From NCBI GenBank assembly GCA_902826335.1, contig CADEEL010000010.1, positions 1-64,000 of the forward strand: 64,000 nt of DNA, read 5' to 3'. The notes beneath the pieces were generated by a model. That model was given only the letters and a program-made list of their open reading frames with translations. It had not been told where the DNA came from and searched no databases. Shown one piece after another: positions 1 through 9,183 of the stretch; position 1 is the stretch's first letter; every line of letters begins with the position of its first letter. A program made the translations under genes and the position numbers. The DNA is from an uncultured Alphaproteobacteria bacterium. Lineage in GTDB: Bacteria > Pseudomonadota > Alphaproteobacteria > Caulobacterales > Aquidulcibacteraceae.

Positions 1-1566
1 GTCGACAATGACGCCGCCAACCAGGCCGCCGACGCCGACACCGCGCTGCAGGAACTCGGCGCCGATGCTGTGAGCGCGGGCTATGCCACGCTCACCATCA
101 TTGTCGCCGATGCAAGCGAGGATATGGCCGACGATGCAGTGCGCCAGATCCAACAGATCGCCGATGGCTTGGGCTTCGTTAGCCAAGTGGAATCCGTCAA
201 CGCAGTCGAAGCTTGGCTCGGCTCATTGCCTGGACAAGCCTACGCCGATGCACGCCGGCCGATCCTCTTGTCGCCCAGTCTCGCGCATTTGCTTCCGCTA
301 AGCGCCGTCTGGGCCGGGCCGCACCGCAATACGCATCTGAACGGTCCGCCGCTCATGCTCACGGCGACGGATGGCGCAACGCCGTTCCGGCTCGATCTCC
401 ATGTCGGCGATGTCGGCCACACCATGATTGTCGGGCCGACGGGCGCGGGCAAATCTGTGCTGCTCGCGACGCTGGCCGCGCAATGGCTGCGCTACGCCTC
501 GTGTCATCCCGCGGGTGCGCAAATCTATCTGTTCGACAAGGGGCGCTCATGCCGCGCCACCACACTCGGCCTCGGCGGCGACTTCTTCGATCTGGGCGAG
601 GCCGATGCGCTTGGATTGCAGCCGCTCGAAAGCGTGCATGAGCCAGACGAACGCGCCTGGGCGCAGGATTGGCTCGTCGGTCTCATCGCATCGGCAAACG
701 TGACCGTAACGCCGGAGGTGCGCACCGAAATGTGGCGCGTGCTGGAATTGCTCGCTGACCGGCCGGTGGAGGACCGGACGCTGACCTTGTTTGCGGCGCT
801 CATGCAGAACCAGGATGTCCGCGCCGCGCTTCATCCATTCACGCAAGGAGGCGCACACGGCCGGCTGATCGACCATGATCGATCAACCTTGGGCTATGGG
901 CCGGTCCAGGCGTTCGAGATGGACGATGTGCTGCGCCGCCCTGAAGCGGCGGGCGCGGTGCTCGGCGCGCTTTTTCATGCCTTGGAGAAGCGCTTCGATG
1001 GGCGCCCGACCATGCTTGTGCTCGATGAGGCCTGGCTCTTCCTCAAGGACGCGTTCTTCGCAGCGCAAATTCAGGATTGGCTGAAGACGCTCAGAAAGCG
1101 CAACGTCGCCGTCGTGTTTGCAAGCCAGGAACTGGCCGATGTCGAGCACTCGTCCATCGCCTCTACCATCATCGAGGCCTGCCCGACGCGTATTTACCTT
1201 CCGAACGATCGCGCACGCGAGCCGCATTCGCGCGCCTTTTACGCCGCCTTGGGTCTGAACGGCCGCCAGATCGATCTCATCGCATCGGCGACACCGAAGC
1301 GCGATTATTACCTCGTCAGCCGCGACGGCTGCCGGCTGTTCGAATTGGGCCTGGGGCCTGCGTCGCTCGCTTTTGTCGGCGCGTCGCGCCCCGAAGATCA
1401 CGCGCTGATGGATCGCGTTTTGGCCGAGCACGGCGCAAGCGCCTTTGCCGAAGAATGGCTTGACCTGCGCGGACAGCGCGAAGCGGCCGACGCGGTGCGG
1501 CGTTTCAAGGCGCGCGCATCCCCGCGCGTCACTGATGAGCCCAAGGTCCCGATCGCTGCAGAATAG
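1..1566 (+). CDS. trbE: TrbE conjugative transfer ATPase, 5' end outside window
   Basis: C-terminal ~521 residues of a VirB4/TrbE-family ATPase that powers assembly of the mating-pair-formation (type IV secretion) machine at the inner membrane. The frame is open from base 1, so the start lies to the left. A Walker A motif (GPTGAGKS) is encoded near 433-456 and a Walker B motif (MLVLDEAW) near 1012-1035. A full TrbE is about 800-850 residues, so roughly the first third is missing. It is followed after 9 bp by trbJ, the standard trbE-J-L-F-G-I order of P-type transfer operons. Identity is clear from the motifs and the neighbours. Confidence 0.93.
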   Translation, partial: VDNDAANQAADADTALQELGADAVSAGYATLTIIVADASEDMADDAVRQIQQIADGLGFVSQVESVNAVEAWLGSLPGQAYADARRPILLSPSLAHLLPLSAVWAGPHRNTHLNGPPLMLTATDGATPFRLDLHVGDVGHTMIVGPTGAGKSVLLATLAAQWLRYASCHPAGAQIYLFDKGRSCRATTLGLGGDFFDLGEADALGLQPLESVHEPDERAWAQDWLVGLIASANVTVTPEVRTEMWRVLELLADRPVEDRTLTLFAALMQNQDVRAALHPFTQGGAHGRLIDHDRSTLGYGPVQAFEMDDVLRRPEAAGAVLGALFHALEKRFDGRPTMLVLDEAWLFLKDAFFAAQIQDWLKTLRKRNVAVVFASQELADVEHSSIASTIIEACPTRIYLPNDRAREPHSRAFYAALGLNGRQIDLIASATPKRDYYLVSRDGCRLFELGLGPASLAFVGASRPEDHALMDRVLAEHGASAFAEEWLDLRGQREAADAVRRFKARASPRVTDEPKVPIAAE

Positions 1567-1575
1567 GAGGCGCGT

Positions 1576-2295
1576 ATGAAATGGAGAACAAGAACTGGAA
1601 TGGCCGCCTTGGCGATCTGCCTGATGCTTGGCGTGCAGCCGACGCCGCCTGCATCGGCGCAAATCCCCGTCATCGATCCCGCCAATCTTGCACAGTCGAT
1701 CACGCAGGTGACGCATATGGTGCAGCAATTGCGCAACCAAGTGCAGCAGATTGAGCAAGCGACCGCCATGCTGCGGCAGAACCCGCTGCAACTCTCGCCG
1801 GAGCTCTCGCAATCGATCGGAGAGGCGCGGGCGCTATTCAACAGTGTGCAAGGCGTCGCCTTCGAGGCTCATCAGCTCGGCGAGGATTTGCGCACCCTCT
1901 ATCCGGAGACCTGGGAGAATTTCGATCTCGAAGCGGTTCTAGGTCAGTCGGACCAGTGGATGGCGGAAAGTCGCAGCAGCCTTGAACGCGCGATGGCGGC
2001 CGAAGCGCGCGCCGCGGCTTCGATCGGACGCACGCAAGGCGCCATCGACCGCGCGCTGCAATCTTCCGGTAGCTCGGAAGGTCAGACCGGCGCCATCCAG
2101 GCCGGCAATCAGCTCTTAGGCATTCAGGCCTCGCAGCTTGCGGAGATTCACACGCTGCTGATTGCGCAGGGCCGCGCGCTTGAAACTGAACGCCTGGAGC
2201 GGATCGCGCGCGAAGAGCGCGCCCGCGAAATTCAGCGGCGCGCGTTCCCGACCGAAACCTCAAGCACGCTGCCACCAGCGCGCACGGCGTTCTGA
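1576..2295 (+). CDS. trbJ: TrbJ, periplasmic mating-pair-formation protein
   Basis: A 239-residue protein with an N-terminal signal peptide (cleavage after about ASAQ, residue 29) and a largely helical, glutamine-rich mature part, as expected for TrbJ (VirB5-like), a periplasmic or pilus-associated component of P-type conjugation systems. A GGAGG-type ribosome site lies just before the ATG. It sits between trbE and trbL. This complete copy shows what is missing from the second trbJ near 43.15 kb: homology there starts only at residue ~58 (QQIEQA). Confidence 0.9.
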   Translation: MKWRTRTGMAALAICLMLGVQPTPPASAQIPVIDPANLAQSITQVTHMVQQLRNQVQQIEQATAMLRQNPLQLSPELSQSIGEARALFNSVQGVAFEAHQLGEDLRTLYPETWENFDLEAVLGQSDQWMAESRSSLERAMAAEARAAASIGRTQGAIDRALQSSGSSEGQTGAIQAGNQLLGIQASQLAEIHTLLIAQGRALETERLERIAREERAREIQRRAFPTETSSTLPPARTAF

Positions 2296-2311
2296 GCGAG
2301 GGCGCCGCGCG

Positions 2312-3343
2312 ATGGATCCGGCATCGGTCAATTCTTTCCTCGATCAGTTTCTGGCTGTCGCCAATTCCGGCTTCGGCCTGATCCAGGGCGATGTGACTTA
2401 TGTCCTCAATGCGCTGATCGTCATTTCTATCGTGCTGGCGGGCGCCCAATGGGCGCTGGCGCAGGAGGCGCCGCTCGCGCCCTTCTTCCGCAAAGTGTTG
2501 TTCGTTTCCTTCTTCGCCTTCCTCATTAACAATTGGAATTTCCTCGCCACCGCGATCAATCAATCGGGCGCGATGCTCGGCCTGCGCGCCGGCGGGGGCG
2601 GGCTCACCATGGCGGAGCTGCACAATCCCGGCCGCGTCGGGCAGATCGGCGTTGAGCTCTTCGGTCGCACGGCTGCGCTCGCCGAAGGCATGAACATCAT
2701 CACCGATTTCTTCGCGATGATGACGATCTTCCTCGCGGCGTTCTTCGTCATGCTCGGTTTCTTCGTGCTCGCGCTGCAGCTCTTCGTGGTGCTGATCGCA
2801 TTCAAGCTCGGCAGTCTGGTCGCGTTCGTGGCGTTGCCCTGGGGCGTGTTCAACGGCACCGCCTGGGTGGCGGAGCGGCCGCTCGGCTGGGTGGTCGGTT
2901 CGGCCATGCGGCTCTTCGTGCTGGCGTTCGTCGCTTCCGTCTCCATCACCTTCGTCAACACATTGCCCGCGACGTTCACGCTCGACGCTGGAGGCGTGCT
3001 CAACGTGCTCCTGTTTGGCGCCACCGTGCTCGCGCTCTCCTGGTTCGCGCCCATTCTCGCGAGCGAAGTTGTCCAGGGACAGCCGCATCTGGCTGGTCCC
3101 GCAATCGCCGGCGGCGCCGCGGTCACCACCGTGCTCGGCTACGCGAGCACGCAGGCCTTCATTTCTGGCGGGGCGAAACTCGCAAGCGCGGGCGCAAGGA
3201 TGATCGGCGGAAAATCCGGCGGCCGGCGCTTCTCGGGCGGCGGGCCTCAAGGCGCTGCACGGCCCGCCATCGACTATGCCGGCATGAAGCCGCCGCCACC
3301 GCCGCCGCCTGCAACGCCGCCAGCTGGAGGAAGTAGTACATGA
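2312..3343 (+). CDS. trbL: TrbL, polytopic mating-pair-formation protein
   Basis: 343 residues; VirB6/TrbL-like inner-membrane protein with several hydrophobic segments between residues ~25 and ~260 and a Gly/Pro-rich cytoplasmic tail ending in polyproline. The start chosen is the ATG at 2312 (MDPASVNSF), 16 bp after trbJ; longer in-frame versions would overlap trbJ, and the second trbL at 43726 starts with the same MDPA-VNSFLDQF sequence. Its stop overlaps the trbF start (ATGA), implying translational coupling. TrbL is thought to form part of the DNA or pilin translocation path. Confidence 0.9.
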   Translation: MDPASVNSFLDQFLAVANSGFGLIQGDVTYVLNALIVISIVLAGAQWALAQEAPLAPFFRKVLFVSFFAFLINNWNFLATAINQSGAMLGLRAGGGGLTMAELHNPGRVGQIGVELFGRTAALAEGMNIITDFFAMMTIFLAAFFVMLGFFVLALQLFVVLIAFKLGSLVAFVALPWGVFNGTAWVAERPLGWVVGSAMRLFVLAFVASVSITFVNTLPATFTLDAGGVLNVLLFGATVLALSWFAPILASEVVQGQPHLAGPAIAGGAAVTTVLGYASTQAFISGGAKLASAGARMIGGKSGGRRFSGGGPQGAARPAIDYAGMKPPPPPPPATPPAGGSST

Positions 3344-4023
3344 GAACGCCGTTCACGGCGCCGGCGCAATCTTTTGCCGGCGATGAGCCCGACACGCCCT
3401 ACAAGCGCGCGCGCCAGGAATGGGACCGGCGCATGGGCGCCGCTGTCATTTCCGCGCGCGCCTGGCGTCTGATGGCGATGGCGGGACTTCTCCTCTCCGC
3501 AGGCCTTGCGCTCGCGCTCACGATCGTCGCGCTGCAGAGCCGAACCTTTGTGCATGTCGTCGAGGTCTCGCCCGAAGGCCAGGTGCTCAATGTACGCGCC
3601 GCGAGCGGCGAATGGCGCGCCACCGAAGCGCAGACCGCATATCATCTAGGCCGCTTCGTGCGTCTCGTGCGGGCTTTGCCAACCGATGGCGTCGTGCTGC
3701 GCGAGAATTGGCTGGAAGCGTACAAATTCCTGACGCCGCCGGCCGCCGCGCAATTGACCGAGATCGCACGCGCGGACGATCCCTTCCTCAGTCTCGGGCG
3801 CGTTGGGCGGACCGTGCATATCCGCTCCATCATCCAGCGTTCCGACCGATCCTGGGAAGTGTCCTGGATCGAACGCGAGACCAATGCGACGGGCTCGCCA
3901 GATGGGGACGCCTACAGCGGCGTCTTCACCGTCACGACGCGCCGCCCGCGCACGGCCGATGAGATCGCCAGCAATCCGCTGGGTCTGCTCATTTCTGAAT
4001 TCAGCTGGAGCCGGGTGCGATGA
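3340..4023 (+). CDS. trbF: TrbF, VirB8-like bitopic protein
   Basis: 227 residues with one membrane anchor at about residues 45-65 and a periplasmic domain of the VirB8/TrbF type that nucleates assembly of the conjugation channel. It starts within the trbL stop (ATGA) and its own stop overlaps the trbG start. The N-terminus (KTPFTAPAQS-like, then TPYKRARQEWDRRMG) is typical of TrbF in sphingomonad and rhizobial elements. The paralogue at 44775 is highly similar over its full length, which supports common ancestry of the two trb operons. Confidence 0.92.
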   Translation: MRTPFTAPAQSFAGDEPDTPYKRARQEWDRRMGAAVISARAWRLMAMAGLLLSAGLALALTIVALQSRTFVHVVEVSPEGQVLNVRAASGEWRATEAQTAYHLGRFVRLVRALPTDGVVLRENWLEAYKFLTPPAAAQLTEIARADDPFLSLGRVGRTVHIRSIIQRSDRSWEVSWIERETNATGSPDGDAYSGVFTVTTRRPRTADEIASNPLGLLISEFSWSRVR

Positions 4024-4910
4024 TACGTTTATTGCTCGCGAGCCTTTCGCTGGCGCTGCTGCTGGCGCCGCCAACGGCCATGGCGCAGGATATAGGCGCT
4101 GATCAATGTCCCGCCTTGAGCGCCGCCGCGGTCGAGGCGCCGCAATCGCGTCGCGGCCGGCGCGAGCCCACGCCCACCGAATTGCTCGCCCGCGCCAATG
4201 AAGCGGCGCGCCAACGCCCGGAAACGACAAGCTTCACGCAGGCGCGTCAGATCTACACCTATGCGCCAGGCGCCATTTATGAGCTCTACACGAGCCCAAG
4301 CTTCATCTCGGCCATCCTGCTTGAACCCGGCGAAAGCCTGGGCGATGTCGCCGCCGGTGATACCGCGCGCTGGATGGTGCAAGAGACCAACGCTGAGGCC
4401 GAGATCGACGGACGCACCATTGTGCTGGTGAAGCCGCAGACGACGGGTCTGCGCACTAATATCGTTCTCGTCACCGACCGGCGCACCTACACGATCGAGG
4501 CGATTGCACAGGCAGGCTCTGCCTATTCCGCGCAGATCGCCTGGTGTTACCCGGCCGAAGAAGAAGCGCGGATGGCGAGCGTCGACCAACTTCATTTCGG
4601 CTATCGCGTCCGCGCCGTGCGCGGCGGCAGACCAAACTGGATGCCGAGGCGGGTGTTCGATGACGGCCGACGTACCTGGATTGAAATGCCCGAAGCGGTC
4701 GCATCGGGCGATCTGCCGCCGCTCTTCGTCATCACCGGCGAGGGCGCCGAGCTCGTAAATTACCGCGTGCAGGGCCAGCGTTACATGGTTGACCGCATCT
4801 TCGATGTGGCTGAACTGCGCCTCGGCACGCGCGCGCCCGCAATCGTGCGCATCGAGCGCGAGGGCGCGCCGACGCAGCGCCGGCCCGCGCGCCTCGGAGG
4901 TCGGCCGTGA
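4020..4910 (+). CDS. trbG: TrbG, VirB9-like outer-complex protein
   Basis: 296 residues with a signal peptide (cleavage near AMAQD, residue ~23). The body matches the VirB9/TrbG/CagX family: a first beta domain with the repeated R-Q-I-Y-T-Y-A-P-G-A-I-Y-E sequence, and a C-terminal domain with PPLFVITGEG and VNYRVQG motifs that contacts TrbI and the outer membrane. It overlaps trbF upstream and trbI downstream by four bases. It builds the periplasmic/outer-membrane core of the conjugation channel. Confidence 0.92.
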   Translation: MIRLLLASLSLALLLAPPTAMAQDIGADQCPALSAAAVEAPQSRRGRREPTPTELLARANEAARQRPETTSFTQARQIYTYAPGAIYELYTSPSFISAILLEPGESLGDVAAGDTARWMVQETNAEAEIDGRTIVLVKPQTTGLRTNIVLVTDRRTYTIEAIAQAGSAYSAQIAWCYPAEEEARMASVDQLHFGYRVRAVRGGRPNWMPRRVFDDGRRTWIEMPEAVASGDLPPLFVITGEGAELVNYRVQGQRYMVDRIFDVAELRLGTRAPAIVRIEREGAPTQRRPARLGGRP

Positions 4911-6010
4911 CCGCCGCCTATGAGACGCAAGCGCCGGAACCGGCGCCCGATCTGTCGATCCGCGCGCGTCCGCCGAGCCCGCGTCGGCTGTCGCGCAAGG
5001 TGCTGATGGCCGGCGCCATCATTGCCGCCTCCATCGTCACGCTCGCGCTCTTCATCGGTCTGAGCGAACGCCCCGAGCGCGAGGCGCGCCAAGCCGACGC
5101 GCAAGCGGCGGCGGGCGGTCCGCCGGAATCGATCCGCAACGCATCCGGTCAGTATGCAGCGGGCGATCTGCCGCGCGCCGAACTTGATTCCCCGCGCGAC
5201 ATGCTCTGGGGCGAGAACGGTCCGCCACAAGGCGCAACGCTGGAGCCGCCCACAGATGCGGCGTGGTCTGGTCCGCCCCGTGGCGGCGGCGATACACCGC
5301 GTGCGGCGCCGCCCGACCCGCAAGCTCTGGCGCGCGCCTCGCCGATCATCTTTGGCGGACGAGATCGCAGCGCAGCGTCGGGGGTCGCCGATGAAGGTGA
5401 GGCGCGTCTTGATGCGCGCTTGATGCCGCCGCGCTCACGCTATGAGCTGATGGCCGGCGCTGTGGTGCCGGCCGCGCTCATCACCGAACTCAATTCCGAA
5501 CAGCCGGGCCGCGCCATCGCGCAGGTGACGGCCAATGTCTATGACAGTGTCTCTGGCGCGCATCTGCTGATCCCGCAGGGAGCGCGGCTCATCGGGACGT
5601 ATGATGCCGACACATCCTACGGCGAACGCCGGCTCGTGCTGATCTGGAACCGGCTCATCTTTCCCAATGGATGGAGCATTTCCTTGCGCGGCATGGAGGG
5701 GAGCGATCCGACTGGCGCCGCAGGGCTGCGCGACCGCGTCGACAATCACCTGGATCGTCTCGCCGGCGCCATTGGGCTTTCCGCCATCATCAGCGTGATC
5801 GCCGATAATGCAGAGGACGATGACGAAGACTCGCTCGCGCAAAGCGTTGGCGATGCGGCCGCGTCCGAGGCCGCCCGCACCGGCGGCCGCATCGTGGATC
5901 GCGAACTCGGCGTGAGACCCACCATTCGTGTCCGCGCCGGCGGCTCCGTGCGTTTGTTGGTGACGCGCGACATTCAGTTGCGGCCTTACCGGGAAGACCG
6001 GAGACGATGA
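4907..6010 (+). CDS. trbI: TrbI, VirB10-like channel protein
   Basis: 367 residues. It has an N-terminal cytoplasmic stretch, one membrane helix at about residues 30-50, a Pro-rich linker and a C-terminal VirB10/TrbI domain (residues ~190-365) with the family sequence containing LIPQGARLIG and RLIFPNGWS. It starts with GTG at 4907 inside the trbG stop. It links the inner-membrane ATPases to the outer complex. Its C-terminal end overlaps the start of the small HTH gene, so the whole block is one operon. Confidence 0.92.
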   Translation: MTAAYETQAPEPAPDLSIRARPPSPRRLSRKVLMAGAIIAASIVTLALFIGLSERPEREARQADAQAAAGGPPESIRNASGQYAAGDLPRAELDSPRDMLWGENGPPQGATLEPPTDAAWSGPPRGGGDTPRAAPPDPQALARASPIIFGGRDRSAASGVADEGEARLDARLMPPRSRYELMAGAVVPAALITELNSEQPGRAIAQVTANVYDSVSGAHLLIPQGARLIGTYDADTSYGERRLVLIWNRLIFPNGWSISLRGMEGSDPTGAAGLRDRVDNHLDRLAGAIGLSAIISVIADNAEDDDEDSLAQSVGDAAASEAARTGGRIVDRELGVRPTIRVRAGGSVRLLVTRDIQLRPYREDRRR

Positions 6011-6324
6011 AGGTCTCGCCTGATCTTGTGCCGCAGAAGGTGGTGGCGGGCGATTTGTGCGTGAGCCTCGCCACGCTCTGGCGCGCGCGCCGCAGCAACC
6101 TTCCGGGTTTTCCCGCGCCGGTCATTGTCCGCAACATGGTGTTCTGGAGGAAGGCCGATCTGGGCAAGCTTGAGGACGCGCTGATGCAGTTCCAAGGACG
6201 CGGCAAGTTCGAGCAGCAGCGCGAACGGTCCAAACGCGTCGCCGACATGACGAAGGCGCGCCTGCAGCCCAAACGGATCAAGCGCACGCGCCGGCCGGAC
6301 GAACGTCAGCGCGACTTGTTCTGA
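6007..6324 (+). CDS. Small AlpA-like helix-turn-helix protein at the end of the trb operon
   Basis: 105 residues, very basic. The segment from residue ~16 (DLCVSLATLWRARRSNLPGFP) to the W-R-K-A-D-L near residue 58 has the layout of an AlpA/excisionase-type winged helix; the C-terminus is charged and helical. It overlaps trbI by four bases (ATGA). Many related trb operons end with a DUF2274 gene at this place; here a DNA-binding protein replaces it, and the second operon has the same arrangement (47412-47729). It may regulate transfer or act as a directionality factor, but that is inference from fold and position. Confidence 0.7.
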   Translation: MKVSPDLVPQKVVAGDLCVSLATLWRARRSNLPGFPAPVIVRNMVFWRKADLGKLEDALMQFQGRGKFEQQRERSKRVADMTKARLQPKRIKRTRRPDERQRDLF

Positions 6325-6398
6325 TGTCCGTGCCGCCGCCCGCGCCTTCGTAGGTCGGATCTGACCCGGCCATTTTCTTCGGGCGACGCGGTGTCTCC

Positions 6399-7103
6399 TT
6401 ACGCTTTGGAGAATTGGTGCTCTTTCGCGTCCGATTTGAGTGCTTGCTTGAGCTTGAAGTAGTGGCGCCACAGTCGCTCCACGCCAGCAAGGCTCCACTT
6501 TTCCTTCAGCGCCGCGAGCCGTGCGCGGCAACATCTCCGGAGCGGGGCGCCCGAACCGCAGGGGCAATGCCAATGGCCTTTTGTTTCCACCAGACGGAGA
6601 TAGGCGAGCGTGTCTGCGACGATGTCCTCGTCATTACCTACGCCTAGCAGTTCGGCATAGCTCTCAATCATGCCGGGCAGGCCATGCGCGCGCTGGTCGA
6701 AAGGCCAGACGCCGTGCGCTTCGAAATGTAGCTGGCTGAGGAAAAAATCGCGCACGGGGCCAGTCAGGAACGTACTGAAGCTTGTGTCGGCACTGGTGAG
6801 TTCCCACTCACCGTAGACGCCGATGCAGCACGTGCCGTTGGTGTTGATGTGCCGGTCGAGTTCGCGCGGGATTCGGCCGCCTGTTTCGATGATGGCGTGC
6901 GCCGTCGCCGACGTTTCCGGCTCGAAATGAACCTCGATCAGGAAGCGCGCGAGCAGTTGCCCATCGTGCATGACATCGAAAGGCCCGCGCGCAACAAGGC
7001 TATCGTCTTCCTCGACAAGCCGCATAAGCGGTGCATGGCGCTGCAGAGCTGCGCCGACACTGGCTTTCTCTTCCGCATTCGACTTCCACCACGGCTCAAT
7101 CAT
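6399..7103 (-). CDS. E2-like (ubiquitin-conjugating-type) CBASS accessory protein with SEC-C tail
   Basis: 234 residues, last gene of the CBASS operon, six bases after the CD-NTase stop. Residues ~40-165 resemble the stand-alone E2-like proteins of short type II CBASS: RHINTNGTCCIGVYGEW supplies the candidate catalytic cysteine (C92 or C93), followed by GPVRDFFLSQ and WPFDQRAHG. Such E2 proteins are known to modify their CD-NTase and raise its activity. Residues ~178-196 form a SEC-C zinc motif (CPCGSG..RRCC), an addition I do not associate with the standard E2. Assignment rests on motif and context and is not certain. Confidence 0.72.
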   Translation of the reverse strand: MIEPWWKSNAEEKASVGAALQRHAPLMRLVEEDDSLVARGPFDVMHDGQLLARFLIEVHFEPETSATAHAIIETGGRIPRELDRHINTNGTCCIGVYGEWELTSADTSFSTFLTGPVRDFFLSQLHFEAHGVWPFDQRAHGLPGMIESYAELLGVGNDEDIVADTLAYLRLVETKGHWHCPCGSGAPLRRCCRARLAALKEKWSLAGVERLWRHYFKLKQALKSDAKEHQFSKA

Positions 7104-7109
7104 CCGGAC

Positions 7110-8000
7110 TTAGCAGCTCCAGGGCTTGGTACCGGTGCCGGTGCTTACCGAAGCGCGCGCCACGGCCGGCGCATCGACGACGTCGACGGTTGCGGGAATG
7201 ATCTCCTCCCAGCCGTGCGTGGCGAAAAGGCTGACGGAATGGTCGGCGGCGGCCTGGAGATCGGCCCACGAAGCGCCGGTCAGCAGTTTCGAGACATTGT
7301 TGCCGCTATTCGCGGGATCACGTATGGCCGGCGCCGATTGCGTGCGGCCGATGTCTTTCAGCACGGCGGCGACTTGGGCCGACAGTCCCATCCCGCGCCG
7401 CGCCTCCAGAAGGTCGATGCAGAGCAATTCGAACGCGAATTGCTTGACCCGCACCCCGTTCGCAACACGCCAAAGCTTGCATGCGCAGACGGCCTCATGG
7501 CTGTGAAAATCACGCACATGCGCGATGTGCACGTCTGGGTTCGTCATTAGCCTGGATTTCTCGCCGTCCGCCTGGTGCAGGAAAACGTTGCCGCTGGAGC
7601 CCTCTACGAAACGGCCGGCGACGACGTCGATTCGGAGGCCTGGACCGGTGCGCGCGCGCCCCTTGGCGAAGAGACGGACTGCCGTCGTGCCCGGTGTGAA
7701 GTCATAGTGGTTCGCCAGAACACCAAGGACGTTGTCGTAAATGTCCTTGAGCGTGCCGCCGACGCGGTCGTTGTCGGCATGTACGTAGTAGAGCATGTCG
7801 AGGTCGTGATCGCGCTTCAGCATCGTGTTCTTGGCCTTGGAGCCGCCGTCGCGCATCGAAACGCCGCTCGCCCCGAAGGCCTCCGTAAGCAGCGATTTGA
7901 CGCGCTCGCGCTCGGTGCGGATGGGCGCCATCTCTGGCGACTGCTCGGTGAGACGCTCTGTCTGCAGGATCGCGCGCACGCACTGGTCAGCGTTAGTCAT
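7110..8000 (-). CDS. cdnX-like: CD-NTase (cGAS-like nucleotidyltransferase) of CBASS
   Basis: 296 residues. The nucleotidyltransferase signature is intact: GGS at residues 52-54 followed by T59, the metal-binding D66-x-D68 in RDHDLDMLYYV, and a third acidic residue in LRIDVV near residue 125. Enzymes of this family make cyclic di- or trinucleotide alarm signals on phage infection. The start overlaps the effector stop by eight bases, so effector and synthase are co-translated. The nucleotide product cannot be read from sequence alone; the SAVED effector next door implies a cyclic oligonucleotide. Confidence 0.88.
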   Translation of the reverse strand: MTNADQCVRAILQTERLTEQSPEMAPIRTERERVKSLLTEAFGASGVSMRDGGSKAKNTMLKRDHDLDMLYYVHADNDRVGGTLKDIYDNVLGVLANHYDFTPGTTAVRLFAKGRARTGPGLRIDVVAGRFVEGSSGNVFLHQADGEKSRLMTNPDVHIAHVRDFHSHEAVCACKLWRVANGVRVKQFAFELLCIDLLEARRGMGLSAQVAAVLKDIGRTQSAPAIRDPANSGNNVSKLLTGASWADLQAAADHSVSLFATHGWEEIIPATVDVVDAPAVARASVSTGTGTKPWSC

Positions 8001-9183
8001 GGGACACCTCCAGGATTCGTTGGTATCCGCCGAGATCGCGGCGGAGATCGTAGACGATGAGTTTGCCTTGCGCCTTCGGATGCCGGGCGCGGCCGCACAG
8101 CACCGCGACCGGCGCCGGAACGGCCGGAATGAGATGGATTGCCGTGCCGACGCCGATCAGGCGCGAGACTTCGGCTTGCAGGCCGATCCAAGCGCTGCGA
8201 AAGGCTGCGAGGTCGTCGCGCGTACGCAGAAACGTGCGGTCCGGCGTGCGATCGCCCAGGCTCATCTCAAAGATGTTGGGCGAGGCGGCGAGATCAGCCG
8301 GGAGGTCTGCGCGACCGACGGTGCCGCTCAGCGACAGCAGGGCGACCACCGGCGCGGCGGCATCCGGCGCGGCTGGCAGCGCAACTTCAAAGCGGATCGG
8401 CGGGCCCGACGGCCTCCACGCCCAGTCCTCCTCCTGGTGGCGCTGGAAGAAATCGGCGTCGATCTTGTCGGTAATGAGCGCGCCGAGCTTGATGAGGAGG
8501 GGGATCGGCCCAAGCGCAAAAAGCGATGCGTGTCCAGTCTGCAAAAGTGGGCCGCCATGACGTTGAAGGTCGGCAATCGAACGCTCGAGCTGCGCCTGCG
8601 CGGCCGCGTAGAAAGCGTCAGTATCGCCGACGGTGATGCCGTTCAGGTCTATGCGCGTGAAATCCTGCGAGGCTGCGTAGCGCGGCCGAAGGGCCTCCCG
8701 CACACGCTGATCGCTGATGCCGACAGGCTTACCGTGGATCGGCGCGGCGAACGTGATCACATGGGTTCTGAGATCATCGCGCTGCGCCATAGCCGCACGC
8801 ACGAACGCCTCGGTGTCGCGCTTGATTGCGAGCAGGCGCTCGCGCGGATAGTCGTCCGGGTGATCGTCGATTTTCTTGTGGCAGGGCGCGCAGAGCAGCA
8901 TCAGGTTCTCGATGCCGTTGATGTCTTCGACCGCGTCGATTGTCTCGCCGCGCGGGCCCTTTTTGCGGAACGCCACGATATGTGCCTTCTCGCCATAGTT
9001 CCCCGGCGTCTGATCAACGTGATGCGCCGTAAGACACGTGCGGCATCCTTCCAGCTGGCAATGGCCCGCCGCGATCCCATAGAGGATGAGCTGCGTCGCG
9101 GGACGGATGCCGCGCGAGATGTGTTTGACGGGCGACAGCGGGGCCGCCGTCGCCGATGCCGGGGCAGCGTTCAATCCTGCCAT
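7993..9183 (-). CDS. cap5: HNH-SAVED effector nuclease of CBASS (Cap5-like)
   Basis: 396 residues. The N-terminal third is an HNH endonuclease with EKAHIVAF (metal His), ENLMLLC and the C-A-P-C-H-K zinc/His motif around residues 65-105. The C-terminal half has the SAVED sensor pattern, ending in HLIPAVPAPVAVLCGRAR and KLIVYDLRRD. Cap5 proteins bind the cyclic nucleotide through SAVED, oligomerise and degrade double-stranded DNA, killing or arresting the infected cell. It overlaps the upstream LexA-like gene by 13 bases and the CD-NTase by 8, forming one transcription unit. Confidence 0.9.
   Translation of the reverse strand: MAGLNAAPASATAAPLSPVKHISRGIRPATQLILYGIAAGHCQLEGCRTCLTAHHVDQTPGNYGEKAHIVAFRKKGPRGETIDAVEDINGIENLMLLCAPCHKKIDDHPDDYPRERLLAIKRDTEAFVRAAMAQRDDLRTHVITFAAPIHGKPVGISDQRVREALRPRYAASQDFTRIDLNGITVGDTDAFYAAAQAQLERSIADLQRHGGPLLQTGHASLFALGPIPLLIKLGALITDKIDADFFQRHQEEDWAWRPSGPPIRFEVALPAAPDAAAPVVALLSLSGTVGRADLPADLAASPNIFEMSLGDRTPDRTFLRTRDDLAAFRSAWIGLQAEVSRLIGVGTAIHLIPAVPAPVAVLCGRARHPKAQGKLIVYDLRRDLGGYQRILEVSHD

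Noticed and set aside
1838-3250. 470-codon minus-strand frame
   Set aside because: Antisense to trbJ/trbL and rich in Arg/His; a GC-driven shadow.
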